A stretch of 64,000 nucleotides of DNA from Methylobacterium marchantiae (GTDB taxonomy: Bacteria; Pseudomonadota; Alphaproteobacteria; Rhizobiales; Beijerinckiaceae): assembly GCF_022179405.1 (NCBI RefSeq), contig NZ_BPQT01000040.1, positions 51,118 to 115,117 of the forward strand, read 5' to 3'. The position numbers and the translations under genes were made by a program. Below are positions 1-8,867 of this stretch, piece by piece. Each line of letters begins with the position of its first letter. Position 1 is the first letter of the stretch. Below the pieces are notes generated by a model, which was not told the origin of the DNA, made no database searches, and was given only the letters and a program-made list of their open reading frames with translations.

Positions 1-1
1 G

Positions 2-298
2 TTCGTCTTCGCGGTTGGCATCGTCGCGGTCGGTCTGGCCGGCATGCTCTACGCCCCCGTCGTCGCGGTGACGCCCGACATGGGCGCGAGCTTCATGGTG
101 CAGTCCTTCGTGGTGATCGTGCTGGGCGGCCTCGGCTCCTTCCCCGGCGCCATCGTGGGCGGCCTGATCGCGGGCGAGATCATCAGCCTGACGAGCGCGT
201 TCAACTCAGCCTATTCGGAAGTGATGCTCTACGGCCTCATGGCCCTCGTCCTGGTGGCGCGGCCGCAAGGGCTGTTCGGCACGGAGGGCCGGGTCTGA
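2..298 (+). CDS. Branched-chain amino acid ABC transporter permease, C-terminal part (LivH-like)
   Basis: Only the 3' end is in the window; the frame is open from base 2, so the gene starts upstream. The visible part has hydrophobic segments and the family motif VLGGLGSFPGAIVGG, followed by a C-terminal segment ending ARPQGLFG, typical of LivH-type permeases of the high-affinity importer for leucine-like amino acids or related amides. Its stop overlaps the start of the next gene by one base (TGATG), so the two are co-transcribed. The substrate-binding protein gene is not in view. The substrate could be a branched-chain amino acid, urea or a short amide; the sequence here cannot decide. Confidence 0.85.
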   Translation, partial: FVFAVGIVAVGLAGMLYAPVVAVTPDMGASFMVQSFVVIVLGGLGSFPGAIVGGLIAGEIISLTSAFNSAYSEVMLYGLMALVLVARPQGLFGTEGRV

Positions 299-2220
299 TG
301 GGCCTCCGCCCCTTACGCGCCGCCTGGCCCGAACTCGCTCTCCTCGTCGCCCTCCTGGCCGCACCGGTCCTGCTGCCGCCGCTGGGCTTCTCGCACGACC
401 TCCTGTCGCGGGCGCTCAACTGGGCCCTGTTCGGCCTCGGCCTCGACATCCTGTTCGGGCTCGCCGGGCTCCTCTCCTTCGGGCAGGCGGCCTTCTACGG
501 GGCCGGCGGGTTCGTCGCCGCCTACCTGCTGGTCTCCGGCACCGTCGGAAGCGTCTGGCTCGCCTTCCTGATCGGCACCCTGGCGGCCGGGATCTTCGGT
601 CTCGCGGTCGGCTGGCTCGCTGTCCGGCGCATCGGCATCTACTTCGCCATGATCACCCTGGCTTTCGGCCAGATGGCCTATTTCATCCAGAACTCGCCGC
701 TCTCCGACTATACCGGCGGCGAGAACGGCATCGCGGGGGTGCCCGTGCCGGTGATCGGCTTCGGGGCGAGCGCCGTCCGGATCACCGCCGGCCTGCCCAT
801 GTACGCGCTCCTCGCGGTCGCGTTCTTCCTCGGCTTCGTACTGGCCCGGCGCATCGTGCACTCCTCGGTGGGGCTGATCCTGAAGGCGGTCAAGGAGAAC
901 ACCCCGCGCGTGGCCATGCTCGGCCACGACGTGCCGGCCTACAAGCTCGCGGCCTTCACCATCGCGGCTCTCTACGCGGGTCTCGCCGGCGCGATGCTGG
1001 GGTCCTTCCAGAGCTACATGCCGCCGGACGCCTTCGCGCTGGAAACCTCGGGCCAGCTCGTGGTGCAGACCATCGTGGGCGGGGTCGGAACCCTGATCGG
1101 TCCCCTGGTGGGCGCAGCACTCTGGCTGTGGCTGCGCGACAATCTCCAGCTCATCCCCGGCTTCGGCTCCCTCTGGAGGCTGATCCTCGGCGTCGCCTTC
1201 ATCGGCCTGGTGATGGGCCTGCGGCGGGGCATCTGCGGCGAGATCCTGCATCGCTGGCGCCAGCGCGGCGAGGCCGCGCGCCTTCGCGCCGCGAAGGCCC
1301 GCACCGAGGCGATCGAGGAGGCCATCGCCTCGGAAAGCGTGGTCGTTCCGGAAATCCCGGCCGAGGTCGCGCTCCCCATGCCCCGGCCGGCCATCGACGG
1401 ACGCACCGCCCATGCGGAGATCGCCCTGGAGGCGCAGGGGCTCGCGCGGCACTACGGCGGCCTCAAGGCCGTGGACGGCGTGAGCTTCCAGGTCCGGCGC
1501 GGCTCGATCCACGCGGTGATCGGCCCGAACGGCGCCGGCAAGAGCACGCTCTTCAAGATGCTGTCCGACGAGGTCGGCCCGAGCGCCGGGTCGGTTCTGC
1601 TGTTCGGTGAGCGGCTCACGGGGGCAGGGGTCACGGCGGCGACGCAGCGCGGCGTCGCCAAGAGCAACCAGCTCAACCAGCTTTTCCTCAATCTCACCGT
1701 GCGGGAAAACCTGCGGGTGGCGGCGCTGGCCCGTGCCCGCGGCCGCTTCCGCCTCGACCTTCTCGCTCCGGCCGGCGCCAACGCGGACGTGGAGGCGCAG
1801 GTCGAGACAATGCTGGGCATCCTCGACCTCGGATCAAGGGCGGAGACGCGCGTCGGCGTGCTGGCCTACGGCGAGAAGCGCCGCCTCGAAATCGGCATGG
1901 CCCTGGCCACCAGCCCCAACGTGCTCCTCCTCGACGAGCCACTGGCCGGGATGAGCTCGTCGGAGCGCGCCGCGACCTGCGCGCTCATCCGCAGGATCGG
2001 CCGCTCCTGCACCATCCTCCTCGTGGAGCACGACCTCGACGCCGTCTTCGGTCTCGCCGAACGCATCACCGTGCTGAGCGAGGGACGCCTCCTGGCGGAC
2101 GGCCCCGCCGAGACCGTGCGACGCGATCCGGCGGTCCAGAAGGCCTATCTGGGCACGGCCCCGGACGAGGCCGCCGCCGAGGGAACCGCGATCCTGGGAG
2201 CCATGCATGAGCCTGCTTGA
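298..2220 (+). CDS. Fused LivM-type permease and LivG-type ATPase of a branched-chain amino acid ABC importer
   Basis: A 640-residue fusion. Residues about 1-320 are a polytopic permease with the LivM hallmark LSFGQAAFYGAGGF near residue 60 and the cytoplasmic EAA-like loop near 190-220. After a charged linker (about 315-375) comes an ABC ATPase with Walker A GPNGAGKST, an atypical signature LAYGEKRRLE, Walker B VLLLDEPLAGM and switch His in LLVEHD. LivM and LivG are separate in most bacteria, but such fusions recur. The start codon overlaps the previous stop and the end overlaps the next gene by 14 bases, so the three form one operon. The product sits in the inner membrane and powers uptake. 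Confidence 0.92.
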   Translation: MGLRPLRAAWPELALLVALLAAPVLLPPLGFSHDLLSRALNWALFGLGLDILFGLAGLLSFGQAAFYGAGGFVAAYLLVSGTVGSVWLAFLIGTLAAGIFGLAVGWLAVRRIGIYFAMITLAFGQMAYFIQNSPLSDYTGGENGIAGVPVPVIGFGASAVRITAGLPMYALLAVAFFLGFVLARRIVHSSVGLILKAVKENTPRVAMLGHDVPAYKLAAFTIAALYAGLAGAMLGSFQSYMPPDAFALETSGQLVVQTIVGGVGTLIGPLVGAALWLWLRDNLQLIPGFGSLWRLILGVAFIGLVMGLRRGICGEILHRWRQRGEAARLRAAKARTEAIEEAIASESVVVPEIPAEVALPMPRPAIDGRTAHAEIALEAQGLARHYGGLKAVDGVSFQVRRGSIHAVIGPNGAGKSTLFKMLSDEVGPSAGSVLLFGERLTGAGVTAATQRGVAKSNQLNQLFLNLTVRENLRVAALARARGRFRLDLLAPAGANADVEAQVETMLGILDLGSRAETRVGVLAYGEKRRLEIGMALATSPNVLLLDEPLAGMSSSERAATCALIRRIGRSCTILLVEHDLDAVFGLAERITVLSEGRLLADGPAETVRRDPAVQKAYLGTAPDEAAAEGTAILGAMHEPA

Positions 2221-2911
2221 GGTCGAGGGCATCAACACCCTCTACGGGGATTCGCACGTCCTCTTCGACGTCTCCCTGCGCGTCGAGGAGAACGAGGTCG
2301 TGGCCCTGCTCGGCCGCAACGGCGCCGGCAAGACCACGACCTTGCGGACCCTGATGGGCGCGCTCGCGCCGCGCAGCGGCACGATCCGCCTCGACGGCCG
2401 GCCGATCCAGGGCTTGCCGCCCGAGAAGATCGCCCGCGTCGGCATGCAGCTGGTCCCGGAGGAACGCGCCATCTTCGGGACCCTCACGGTGGAGGAGAAC
2501 CTGCGCGTCGCCCGCCTCACCGCGCCGAAGGGCTGGTCCCTGGACCGGATCTGGGAGGTCTTTCCGCGATTGAAGGAGCGCCGGACGTCGCGGGGCCGGA
2601 CCCTGTCGGGCGGCGAGCAGCAGATGCTGTCGATCGCACGCGCCCTCATCCGCGATCCCCGGATCATCCTCCTCGACGAACCGTTCGAGGGCCTGGCTCC
2701 CCTGATCGTGCAGGACCTGATCGCCCTGGCGCGCCGCCTCGCCGAGGAGGGCCGGACCATCGTCGTGGTCGAGCAGAACGTGGCCGCGGTGCTCAGCTTC
2801 GCCCAGCGGGTCTACGGCTTCAACAACGGGCACGTCGTCTACGAAGGATCGGCGGCCGACCTTCGCAGCGATCCGGCGCCGATGCGCGCCTTCATGGGGC
2901 TGACCGCATGA
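2207..2911 (+). CDS. livF: ABC transporter ATP-binding protein, LivF type
   Basis: A 234-residue ATPase, the second nucleotide-binding subunit of the importer. Walker A is GRNGAGKTT, the signature is LSGGEQQMLS, Walker B is IILLDEPFEGL, and the switch region is VVVEQN, the LivF form (LivG proteins have EHD here). It starts with ATG inside the last codons of the permease-ATPase gene, which implies translational coupling. The length matches LivF (about 235). It is expected to pair with the ATPase half of the fused protein. Confidence 0.92.
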   Translation: MSLLEVEGINTLYGDSHVLFDVSLRVEENEVVALLGRNGAGKTTTLRTLMGALAPRSGTIRLDGRPIQGLPPEKIARVGMQLVPEERAIFGTLTVEENLRVARLTAPKGWSLDRIWEVFPRLKERRTSRGRTLSGGEQQMLSIARALIRDPRIILLDEPFEGLAPLIVQDLIALARRLAEEGRTIVVVEQNVAAVLSFAQRVYGFNNGHVVYEGSAADLRSDPAPMRAFMGLTA

Positions 2912-3278
2912 CCCGCGCATCCCGCCCTTAGGCGAGGACCGAAGGCCCGGCGGATGGCCGGGCATCGTCGACCGCGCGAGCGTGCTCCCGGCGGCTCCTC
3001 GCGTGTTCCGTCCCCTGCCGCGAAGGCCGCCGGCGCAGGGCGGCGAGGGCGTTCCGGCACTCCTCGACACGCGAAATTAACGGGACCGGTGATCTGAAGG
3101 CTGACGCAGGGTCGGGACGTTCCGGCCCTGGTCTCGAACGGCCGGGCGGGACATCGCACCCTGTCTTCATCGTTCCGGCGATCCTGCCGCCGAGATCGCT
3201 CCAGAACGATCGCGGCGAGGCAGGGCGCAAGTCCGTAGAAGCCGCCTCCCGCCAGCCGCCCGCACGGACGATTCCAGC
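2912..3278 (+). other. Intergenic region between the importer operon and the SMR gene
   Basis: A 367-base stretch with no credible gene. Open frames here lack coding character and a ribosome site. A weak GC-rich inverted repeat lies just after the livF stop (about 2948-2965) but has no T tract, so I do not call a terminator. The promoter of the SMR gene should lie near the right end. Confidence 0.5.
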
Positions 3279-3608
3279 ATGAACCCGTATCTCCTCCTCG
3301 CCTTCGCCATCAGCGCCGAAGTGACGGCGACGCTCGCCCTCAAGGCCGCCGATGGACTGACCAAGCCGGTGCCGACGATCATCGTCGTGCTGGGCTACGG
3401 CACCGCGTTCTGGCTGATGTCGAACAGCATGAACATGCTGCCGATCGGGATCGTCTACGCGATCTGGGCCGGGGTCGGCATGGTCGGTGCGGCATTGGGC
3501 GGCGCGCTGCTGTTTCACGAACCCATCACCCTGCCGATGATCCTCGGCATCGCGGTGATCGCCGTCGGCGTGACGATTCTCGCCTCGGGCCAGACCGCGC
3601 CGCATTGA
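3279..3608 (+). CDS. Small multidrug resistance (SMR) family efflux transporter
   Basis: 109 residues and four hydrophobic helices, the normal size for EmrE/SugE proteins. The essential membrane Glu is present at residue 14 (ISAEV), and the helix-3 motif YAIWAGVGMVGAALGG is intact. SMR dimers in the inner membrane exchange protons for cationic drugs, quaternary ammonium compounds or guanidinium. The IVYAIWAGVG motif fits the EmrE-like branch rather than SugE, but substrate cannot be assigned. It is a single gene on the plus strand, followed by the serine hydrolase gene after a short gap. Confidence 0.9.
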   Translation: MNPYLLLAFAISAEVTATLALKAADGLTKPVPTIIVVLGYGTAFWLMSNSMNMLPIGIVYAIWAGVGMVGAALGGALLFHEPITLPMILGIAVIAVGVTILASGQTAPH

Positions 3609-3663
3609 GCGGCCGGACACGCGTGCAGTTCGTTCCCGGTCGTCGAAGGGGGCCTTGAAGCCG

Positions 3664-4863
3664 ATGTCGAGAGCCCGCCGCCTCCGGCCGCGTTTTCGCC
3701 ACCCCTGGCTCGCCGGAGCGTTGGCGGGCGGGGTGGCCCTGGGAGGAGCGTCCTTCGCGCTCGTCGCGCTGCTCGGCGTGCCGAACCCGATCACCCTGGC
3801 GGCGCTGGCGATCGTCGAACCCTCCGCCATCGGCACATGGTTCGCGAGCCGGGTCGTGGCGGCCCCGGGCATCTCCGGCATCCTGCCCGTCCGGACCCGC
3901 CCCATCCCCGATCGCGTCCCGTGGAAGGGGCGCAGCCTTCCCCTCGGGGAGGTGCTGGCCGCGACCCACACCAATGCCTTTCTCGTCAGCCACAAGGGCG
4001 TCCTGATCCACGAATGGTACCGCCCCGGCTGGGATCAGACGACGCTGTTCCCGTCCTGGTCGGTGGCGAAATCCGTGGTCTCGCTGCTGGTCGGGCAGGC
4101 GATCGCCGGTGGCCGGCTCGCCGAGACCGACCACGTCGCCACCCTGCTGCCCTCTCTGCGCGGAGAGCCCGCCTTCGGACGCATCACCGTCCGCGACCTC
4201 CTCGACATGACGAGCGGGCTCGCTGTGCCGGAGAATTACGACCCGTGGCGACCGCTGGTGGGCACCGCCGGCATGTACCTCACCCGCGACATCCGGGACT
4301 TCGTGAAGGAGAGTGCCCGCCTGTCGTCCAATCCCGGCAGCGAGGGCCAGTATCGCAGCATCGACACGGAGATCCTCGGCCTGATCCTCGCCGAGGTCGA
4401 GGGCAGGCCCCTGGCCGACCTCCTCTCGGACCGGATCTGGAAACCCATGGGGGCGCAGGCGAACGCGACCTGGAATCTCGACCGGCCCGGAGGGACGGAG
4501 AAGGCCTTCTGCTGCATCAATGCCGTCGCCCGGGACTTCCTGCGCCTCGGGCTGATGGTGGCCGACCATGGCCGGGTCGGCGGCACGAGCGTCGTCCCCG
4601 CCTCGTGGATCGGGCGGATCGAGACCCCGGCACGCCGGGAGGTCGATGGCTGGCCCTACTCGGCGCAATGGTGGCACATCCCGGAGGGCGACGACGACAT
4701 CTCGGCCATCGGCGTCTACGGCCAGTACGTCTACATCAACCGCGACACCGATACGGTGATCGTCAAGCTCAGCGACCACGGCGCCGAGGAGGACGAGGCG
4801 GACACGCTCGCCGTCATGCTGGCCATCTCCCGAGAGGTGGCCGCACCGCGACCGGCCCCCTGA
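3664..4863 (+). CDS. Serine hydrolase of the class C beta-lactamase/penicillin-binding family
   Basis: About 399 residues. A hydrophobic segment near residues 15-45 is a probable signal anchor. The catalytic SxxK is SVAK (in PSWSVAKSVV) and the second motif is YRS (GQYRSIDTE). The family includes esterases, D-aminopeptidases and true AmpC enzymes; nothing here points to a resistance role. An in-frame TTG lies at 3655, but ATG 3664 sits 11 bases after an AAGGGGG ribosome site (3646-3652) and is preferred. Probably acts in the periplasm on a peptide or ester substrate. Confidence 0.85.
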   Translation: MSRARRLRPRFRHPWLAGALAGGVALGGASFALVALLGVPNPITLAALAIVEPSAIGTWFASRVVAAPGISGILPVRTRPIPDRVPWKGRSLPLGEVLAATHTNAFLVSHKGVLIHEWYRPGWDQTTLFPSWSVAKSVVSLLVGQAIAGGRLAETDHVATLLPSLRGEPAFGRITVRDLLDMTSGLAVPENYDPWRPLVGTAGMYLTRDIRDFVKESARLSSNPGSEGQYRSIDTEILGLILAEVEGRPLADLLSDRIWKPMGAQANATWNLDRPGGTEKAFCCINAVARDFLRLGLMVADHGRVGGTSVVPASWIGRIETPARREVDGWPYSAQWWHIPEGDDDISAIGVYGQYVYINRDTDTVIVKLSDHGAEEDEADTLAVMLAISREVAAPRPAP

Positions 4864-4911
4864 TGCTGGACACCGGTCGCAGGGGATACGTACGCTGGAT
4901 GGTCCGCGGGA

Positions 4912-6456
4912 TCACGCCGCCGGGGATCGCCGGCGGCCGAGATTCCGCATCCGCGCGACGGTCTCCGCCCGCCAGTTGCGCAGCAGCCGGCGTCTCACGC
5001 CCTCCCAGCGAATGGCCGGAACCGGCGAGACCGGATCGACGAGGGCACTGAGGGCGCGCGAGTAATCGAGCACGAGACCCGGCGTCCACGTCATCGCGCC
5101 CGCTCCGTTGCGCAGGATCGCGGCCGCCCAGAATTCCGGGCTCATCACCGCACGGGCGAGGTGCCGCCACGGCTTGCCGTCACGGTTGAACGCGCCTTCG
5201 ACGGCCGCGTCCAGGGCGGAGGCCACCGTCGTCGAGCAGTTCCGACCCACGAGGTTGTAGGTCGCGTCGCGTCGATAGGCGGCCCAGAAATGCCGCAGGC
5301 GCGCCGCGTCGACCCCGCGGAGGGTGACCGTGACGGTCGCCTCGCACCAATCGTCCGCCTCCTCGCGATAGCTCGGCAGGAAACGTCCCGGCACGTCGTT
5401 TTCCGGGCCGGCGCGCAGGGTCGCGCGCAGGTTGTCGGGCGAGCGGTCGATCTCCACGGCCGGATAATGGCTCACATAGAGCGCGTCCTCCGTGACACCG
5501 GCGCCCAGTTCCAGCGCCGCGTGGCCGGTGGAGACGTGGCCGCGCCCGTTCACCGACACGACATAGCGATGGACCAGCCGCTGCCGGGCCGGGATCGTCG
5601 CCGTCCCGGTCGGCGTCCAGACATGGACGGTCAGCGCGTCCGAATGGGCGTCCGGAGCTTGCGCCAGGGGCTCGGCCGGCAGGTGCCGCATGCGCGCCCC
5701 GAGGATCGCCACCTTGATGCCGGCCAGCATCAGGAAGGCACCGATGCAGAAGCCGACCGTGCCCGCGTACCAGGTCGGCCAGGGCTGCAGGGTGATGATG
5801 CCCAAAGCCACGACGAGCGCCCCATGCGCCGCCGACAATCGCCATCCCGGAAAGCGCAGCACGTTCGCGAGCGCGAAGCGCGACAGGCCGTCGAACAGGA
5901 AGGCGGTTCCGAACAGCATGGCGAGCAGAAAGGTACTGGAGGACGATGCCAGCATCGTCAGCACCGCCACGACGAGGAGGAGCGCCGCCTTGAGGATGCG
6001 GAGGCGGCGTGCCGCCCCGGTGGCGACGAGGCCGCGCACGAACGAGCCCGCCGCCTCGAACACGAGGAGGAGGCCGAACCAGCGGTCGGGAATATGCGTC
6101 GCGCCGTCGAGGGCATCGATCACGAGCGCGCCGCCCAGAGCCGTCCAGACGATGCCGGCGCCGGTGACGAGGCCCCAGTGCCTGTGCACAACCTCGCGTC
6201 CGACCAGCAGCAGCCAGAGGGGAAGCGCCTTCGGACTTGCCGGGGATTCGGTGGACCCGAACGCATCCTCGACGGACCGATCGGTGGCCTTGATCGAGGC
6301 GAGGTCCAGAACGGCCTTTTCCTTCGGGCAGGCCCGCTCGGGCGCAGCATCGTCGTGCCTGGAATACGCGCCTTTCCCACCCGTCGGAATCTCCGCGGAG
6401 CCGTGGTGGCGTGGCTGAGGCGGTATGGTCACCCGTATTCGTCCCCCGGAGCGCAT
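4912..6456 (-). CDS. HdeD-like (DUF308) membrane protein with a C-terminal NC-motif domain
   Basis: 514 residues from ATG 6456, chosen because GAGGGGG lies just upstream (6458-6466); the frame also stays open to 6570. After a soluble head of about 70 residues come several predicted membrane helices with HdeD/DUF308 character (helix pairs with short loops, about 75-250). The C-terminal 230 residues are soluble and contain YNLVGRNCSTTVASAL, an Asn-Cys pair reminiscent of papain-like domains such as DUF4105; that resemblance is my inference. It lies downstream of the glycan operon on the same strand but is separated by about 190 bases, so it may have its own promoter. Function unknown. Confidence 0.7.
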   Translation of the reverse strand: MRSGGRIRVTIPPQPRHHGSAEIPTGGKGAYSRHDDAAPERACPKEKAVLDLASIKATDRSVEDAFGSTESPASPKALPLWLLLVGREVVHRHWGLVTGAGIVWTALGGALVIDALDGATHIPDRWFGLLLVFEAAGSFVRGLVATGAARRLRILKAALLLVVAVLTMLASSSSTFLLAMLFGTAFLFDGLSRFALANVLRFPGWRLSAAHGALVVALGIITLQPWPTWYAGTVGFCIGAFLMLAGIKVAILGARMRHLPAEPLAQAPDAHSDALTVHVWTPTGTATIPARQRLVHRYVVSVNGRGHVSTGHAALELGAGVTEDALYVSHYPAVEIDRSPDNLRATLRAGPENDVPGRFLPSYREEADDWCEATVTVTLRGVDAARLRHFWAAYRRDATYNLVGRNCSTTVASALDAAVEGAFNRDGKPWRHLARAVMSPEFWAAAILRNGAGAMTWTPGLVLDYSRALSALVDPVSPVPAIRWEGVRRRLLRNWRAETVARMRNLGRRRSPAA

Positions 6457-6642
6457 CGTCCCCCTCAACGAGAGTCCGAAACGAAGCAAAGGATCGATTA
6501 ACGTCTCCGCTCCGGGCCGCCCTTTTCCGCGACGGACGACCGTTTTCCACCATCGCGTGACGTCTTCCACCCGGGCAGCGCATCCCGGTCTGGGCGTGCC
6601 CGCGATTCCTGTCCGGGCACCTCCCGCACTCCGTACCGGACA

Positions 6643-7401
6643 CTATCGTCCGCGATTCCGGGACCCCTTTTCGCAAACCAGGAAAATACTCGAACAGAGA
6701 TCGGGGTAGACTTGGCCCAGTTCGTAGCATCCGTCGAAATAGGCGGGCGACACGATGTCGGTCTTGAGCAGGGCATCCCACTGGAAGTTGGCGAGAGCCT
6801 TGAAGAAGATTCCCGAGCGGTGGATCACGCGCAGGCCCGCTTCCGTCGCCTCACGTTCGAGGGTGTCGAGCGTGTAGGTGCGCCGGTGACCATGCTGGCG
6901 CTCCGCCTCGGTCACGGCCGTGTTGTGAGAGATCAGTCCCATCTTCACCGCGATCTGGCGGGACGGCGCGTTGGCGTTCGGGCAGGCGATGAAGAGCCGG
7001 CCGCCCTCCGACAGCCACTCGTCGTTGACGCGGCCCAGGACACCGACCGGGTCGTCGAGATGTTCGAGGACATGCGTCAGGATCGCCGTGTCGTAGCGGT
7101 GGGGCAGGGCCGCCTCGTCGAAGGTCGCATGGACGAAGCTCACGCTCGGGTCGAGCCGCCCGCGAGCCGCGGCGATCGCCTCGCCGGAGGCTTCGATGCA
7201 GGTGACATCGGAGAAGAACGGCGTCAGTCGCCGCGTGAAATCCCCCCGGAAACTACCCAGTTCGAGCAGCCGGCCCGGCCGGAAGAACGGCGCGAACGCC
7301 CGCACCATGTATTTGTGCATGACGTCGAGGTCGAAATCGTAGGCGTAGCGGTGCCCCTCCACATCCTTCGTCTCCCGGTCGAAATCGCGCGCCTCGCTCA
7401 T
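6643..7401 (-). CDS. Class I SAM-dependent methyltransferase
   Basis: About 252 residues. The SAM-binding motif I is LLELGSFRGDF, followed by an acidic residue in VTCIEASGEAI and the post-motif TAILTHVLEHLDDP, which is typical of methyltransferases acting on small molecules or sugars. ATG 7401 is preceded by TTTGAGGGGGCAGCC, a good ribosome site; earlier in-frame ATGs at 7443 and 7428 are possible. It is the last gene of the glycan operon and starts just after the GNAT gene, so an O- or N-methylation of the sugar made here is a reasonable inference. Confidence 0.85.
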   Translation of the reverse strand: MSEARDFDRETKDVEGHRYAYDFDLDVMHKYMVRAFAPFFRPGRLLELGSFRGDFTRRLTPFFSDVTCIEASGEAIAAARGRLDPSVSFVHATFDEAALPHRYDTAILTHVLEHLDDPVGVLGRVNDEWLSEGGRLFIACPNANAPSRQIAVKMGLISHNTAVTEAERQHGHRRTYTLDTLEREATEAGLRVIHRSGIFFKALANFQWDALLKTDIVSPAYFDGCYELGQVYPDLCSSIFLVCEKGSRNRGR

Positions 7402-7443
7402 GGCTGCCCCCTCAAAGCTGTCCGACATCGATGTCCTGACCAT

Positions 7444-7908
7444 TCAGACCTGCTGTCCATGCGGATGCAGGAGATCGAGCGACAGGTGCAAGGTCTCTCC
7501 CGCCTCTTCATCCGTGGTGAAACCGAGCCTGCCGTAAAGGCTGAGCGCGCTGGCCTTGCGATCGACGCTGAGAGCCAGCCGAGGGAAGCCGAGGCCGCGG
7601 ACATGGCCGATCGCCTCCTCGATGAGACGGCGCCCGAGACCGGCCCGGGTCAGGTCCGGCAATACGCTGACACTGGTCACGAAGGCGCAGTTCCGCTCGG
7701 GATCGTCGCAATAGACCGCGACCAGTCCGACGACGGCCGAGTCCTTCCAGAGCTCGAACCGTTCCGCCCGCGCCACGAGCTTGGCGGCGTAATCGGGAAC
7801 CGACACGCGCAGACTGAGCGGCGGCGTGAAGGTTCGGTCGCAAAGGGTGAGATGCGCCAGGACATCGTCGAGCCGGGAGCGGTTCCGCTCGACCCGCAGG
7901 CCCGTCAC
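7444..7908 (-). CDS. GNAT family N-acetyltransferase
   Basis: 154 residues starting with GTG at 7908 in a GTGA overlap with the preceding gene. The acetyl-CoA binding motif A is VLPDLTRAGLGRRLIEEAI, followed by LYGRLGF near the C-terminus, the usual GNAT pattern. Being in an operon with a sugar aminotransferase, it may acylate an amino-sugar; the sequence does not show the substrate. An open frame runs upstream to 8364, but that part lies inside the neighbouring glycosidase-like gene and is not coding. Confidence 0.87.
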   Translation of the reverse strand: MTGLRVERNRSRLDDVLAHLTLCDRTFTPPLSLRVSVPDYAAKLVARAERFELWKDSAVVGLVAVYCDDPERNCAFVTSVSVLPDLTRAGLGRRLIEEAIGHVRGLGFPRLALSVDRKASALSLYGRLGFTTDEEAGETLHLSLDLLHPHGQQV

Positions 7909-8861
7909 GGCTCGAGCCGCGCGGCGCCGAACCCGAACCGGCCGAAGGCATTGCCGTTGTAGAGCAAGTATGTCGCGCCCTCGCAGGTGAAGACGTGCGG
8001 ATAGCATTGCATCTCCGCGTCCCAGGCACCCGAGGTCCCGCCCAGGGGCAACATCGCATCGTCGCGGGTCCAATGGACGACATCGTCGGACCATGCATGC
8101 CCGATCCGGTAGCCGCGCTCGGGATTCGTCCTGAAATCGAGCTGCTCCCGGTAGCAGAACACCATGTGCCGGCGGGTGCCGAGGTCGAACACGCTGGGGA
8201 GTGCCTGGCACTCGTCCGGACCGAGCCGATCCGGGATGATCCGGCGCCCTTCCTCCTTCGTCCAGGCGACACCGTCGGTCGAGGTGGCATGTCCGATCTT
8301 GTAGACGCGTTCCGGCGCCGCGCCCGGTTCCGGGAGGCTCCAGGCAGTGCCGAAGATGTACCACATGTGGAACAGGCCATCGATCACACGGACGAAGCCG
8401 TCACCCACCAGGAACGGCTCGCCGAGCGAGGCGGAGAGGACGGGCCCCGCTCCCCGCCGCTCGAAGGTCAGGCCGTCGTCGGAACTCACCGCCAAGCCGA
8501 TCCCGGTCTCCACGGGGACCGAGACGCGCCGGCTCCAGCCGGTCGTGTAGCCGTAGACGAGGTCGCCGTGGCGCAGCACGTTCAGCGGGAAAATCCCGTG
8601 CTCGTCGAACGTCCCCAGACCGCCGGGGGGCAGGACCGGTCGCGGCGAGACCTGCAGGACCGTGCTCAGGTCCTTCCGCATGTCGACGAAGGCGACATGG
8701 CTGAGATACTGGCCATCCGGCTCCCGGCTGCGGGTCGAGAAGAAGATCCGCACACGATCGTCGAGGACGAGGGCCTGCGGAGATTGGGCGAAGGCACCGC
8801 ATCCGAACGGAATCGGATGCTTCCGCGGATCGAAAATCTGGCCGAGCTTCTTCCAATGCAT
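7905..8861 (-). CDS. Beta-propeller glycosidase-like protein (GH43/GH130 style), copy 2
   Basis: 318 residues with repeated beta-propeller blades of the form SxDGxxW/F (VSSDDGLTFER, TSTDGVAWTKEEG, WSDDVVHWTRDD). This arrangement resembles five-bladed glycoside hydrolases and phosphorylases of the GH43/GH130/GH32-like type. There is no signal peptide, so it should act in the cytoplasm. It is clearly paralogous to the gene directly upstream (shared FDPxK/A start, GTFDEHGIFP/GTFDEFGTYP, RGYRIGHAW/RGYRIGYAW, YPHVF). Six bases separate the two. No catalytic acid pair can be assigned with confidence by eye, so it may be a binding or modifying protein rather than a hydrolase. Confidence 0.75.
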   Translation of the reverse strand: MHWKKLGQIFDPRKHPIPFGCGAFAQSPQALVLDDRVRIFFSTRSREPDGQYLSHVAFVDMRKDLSTVLQVSPRPVLPPGGLGTFDEHGIFPLNVLRHGDLVYGYTTGWSRRVSVPVETGIGLAVSSDDGLTFERRGAGPVLSASLGEPFLVGDGFVRVIDGLFHMWYIFGTAWSLPEPGAAPERVYKIGHATSTDGVAWTKEEGRRIIPDRLGPDECQALPSVFDLGTRRHMVFCYREQLDFRTNPERGYRIGHAWSDDVVHWTRDDAMLPLGGTSGAWDAEMQCYPHVFTCEGATYLLYNGNAFGRFGFGAARLEP

Positions 8862-8867
8862 GGCGGT

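Noticed and set aside
3655-3663. TTG 3655 as start of the serine hydrolase.
   Set aside because: Only three bases separate it from the ribosome site; ATG 3664 has normal spacing.
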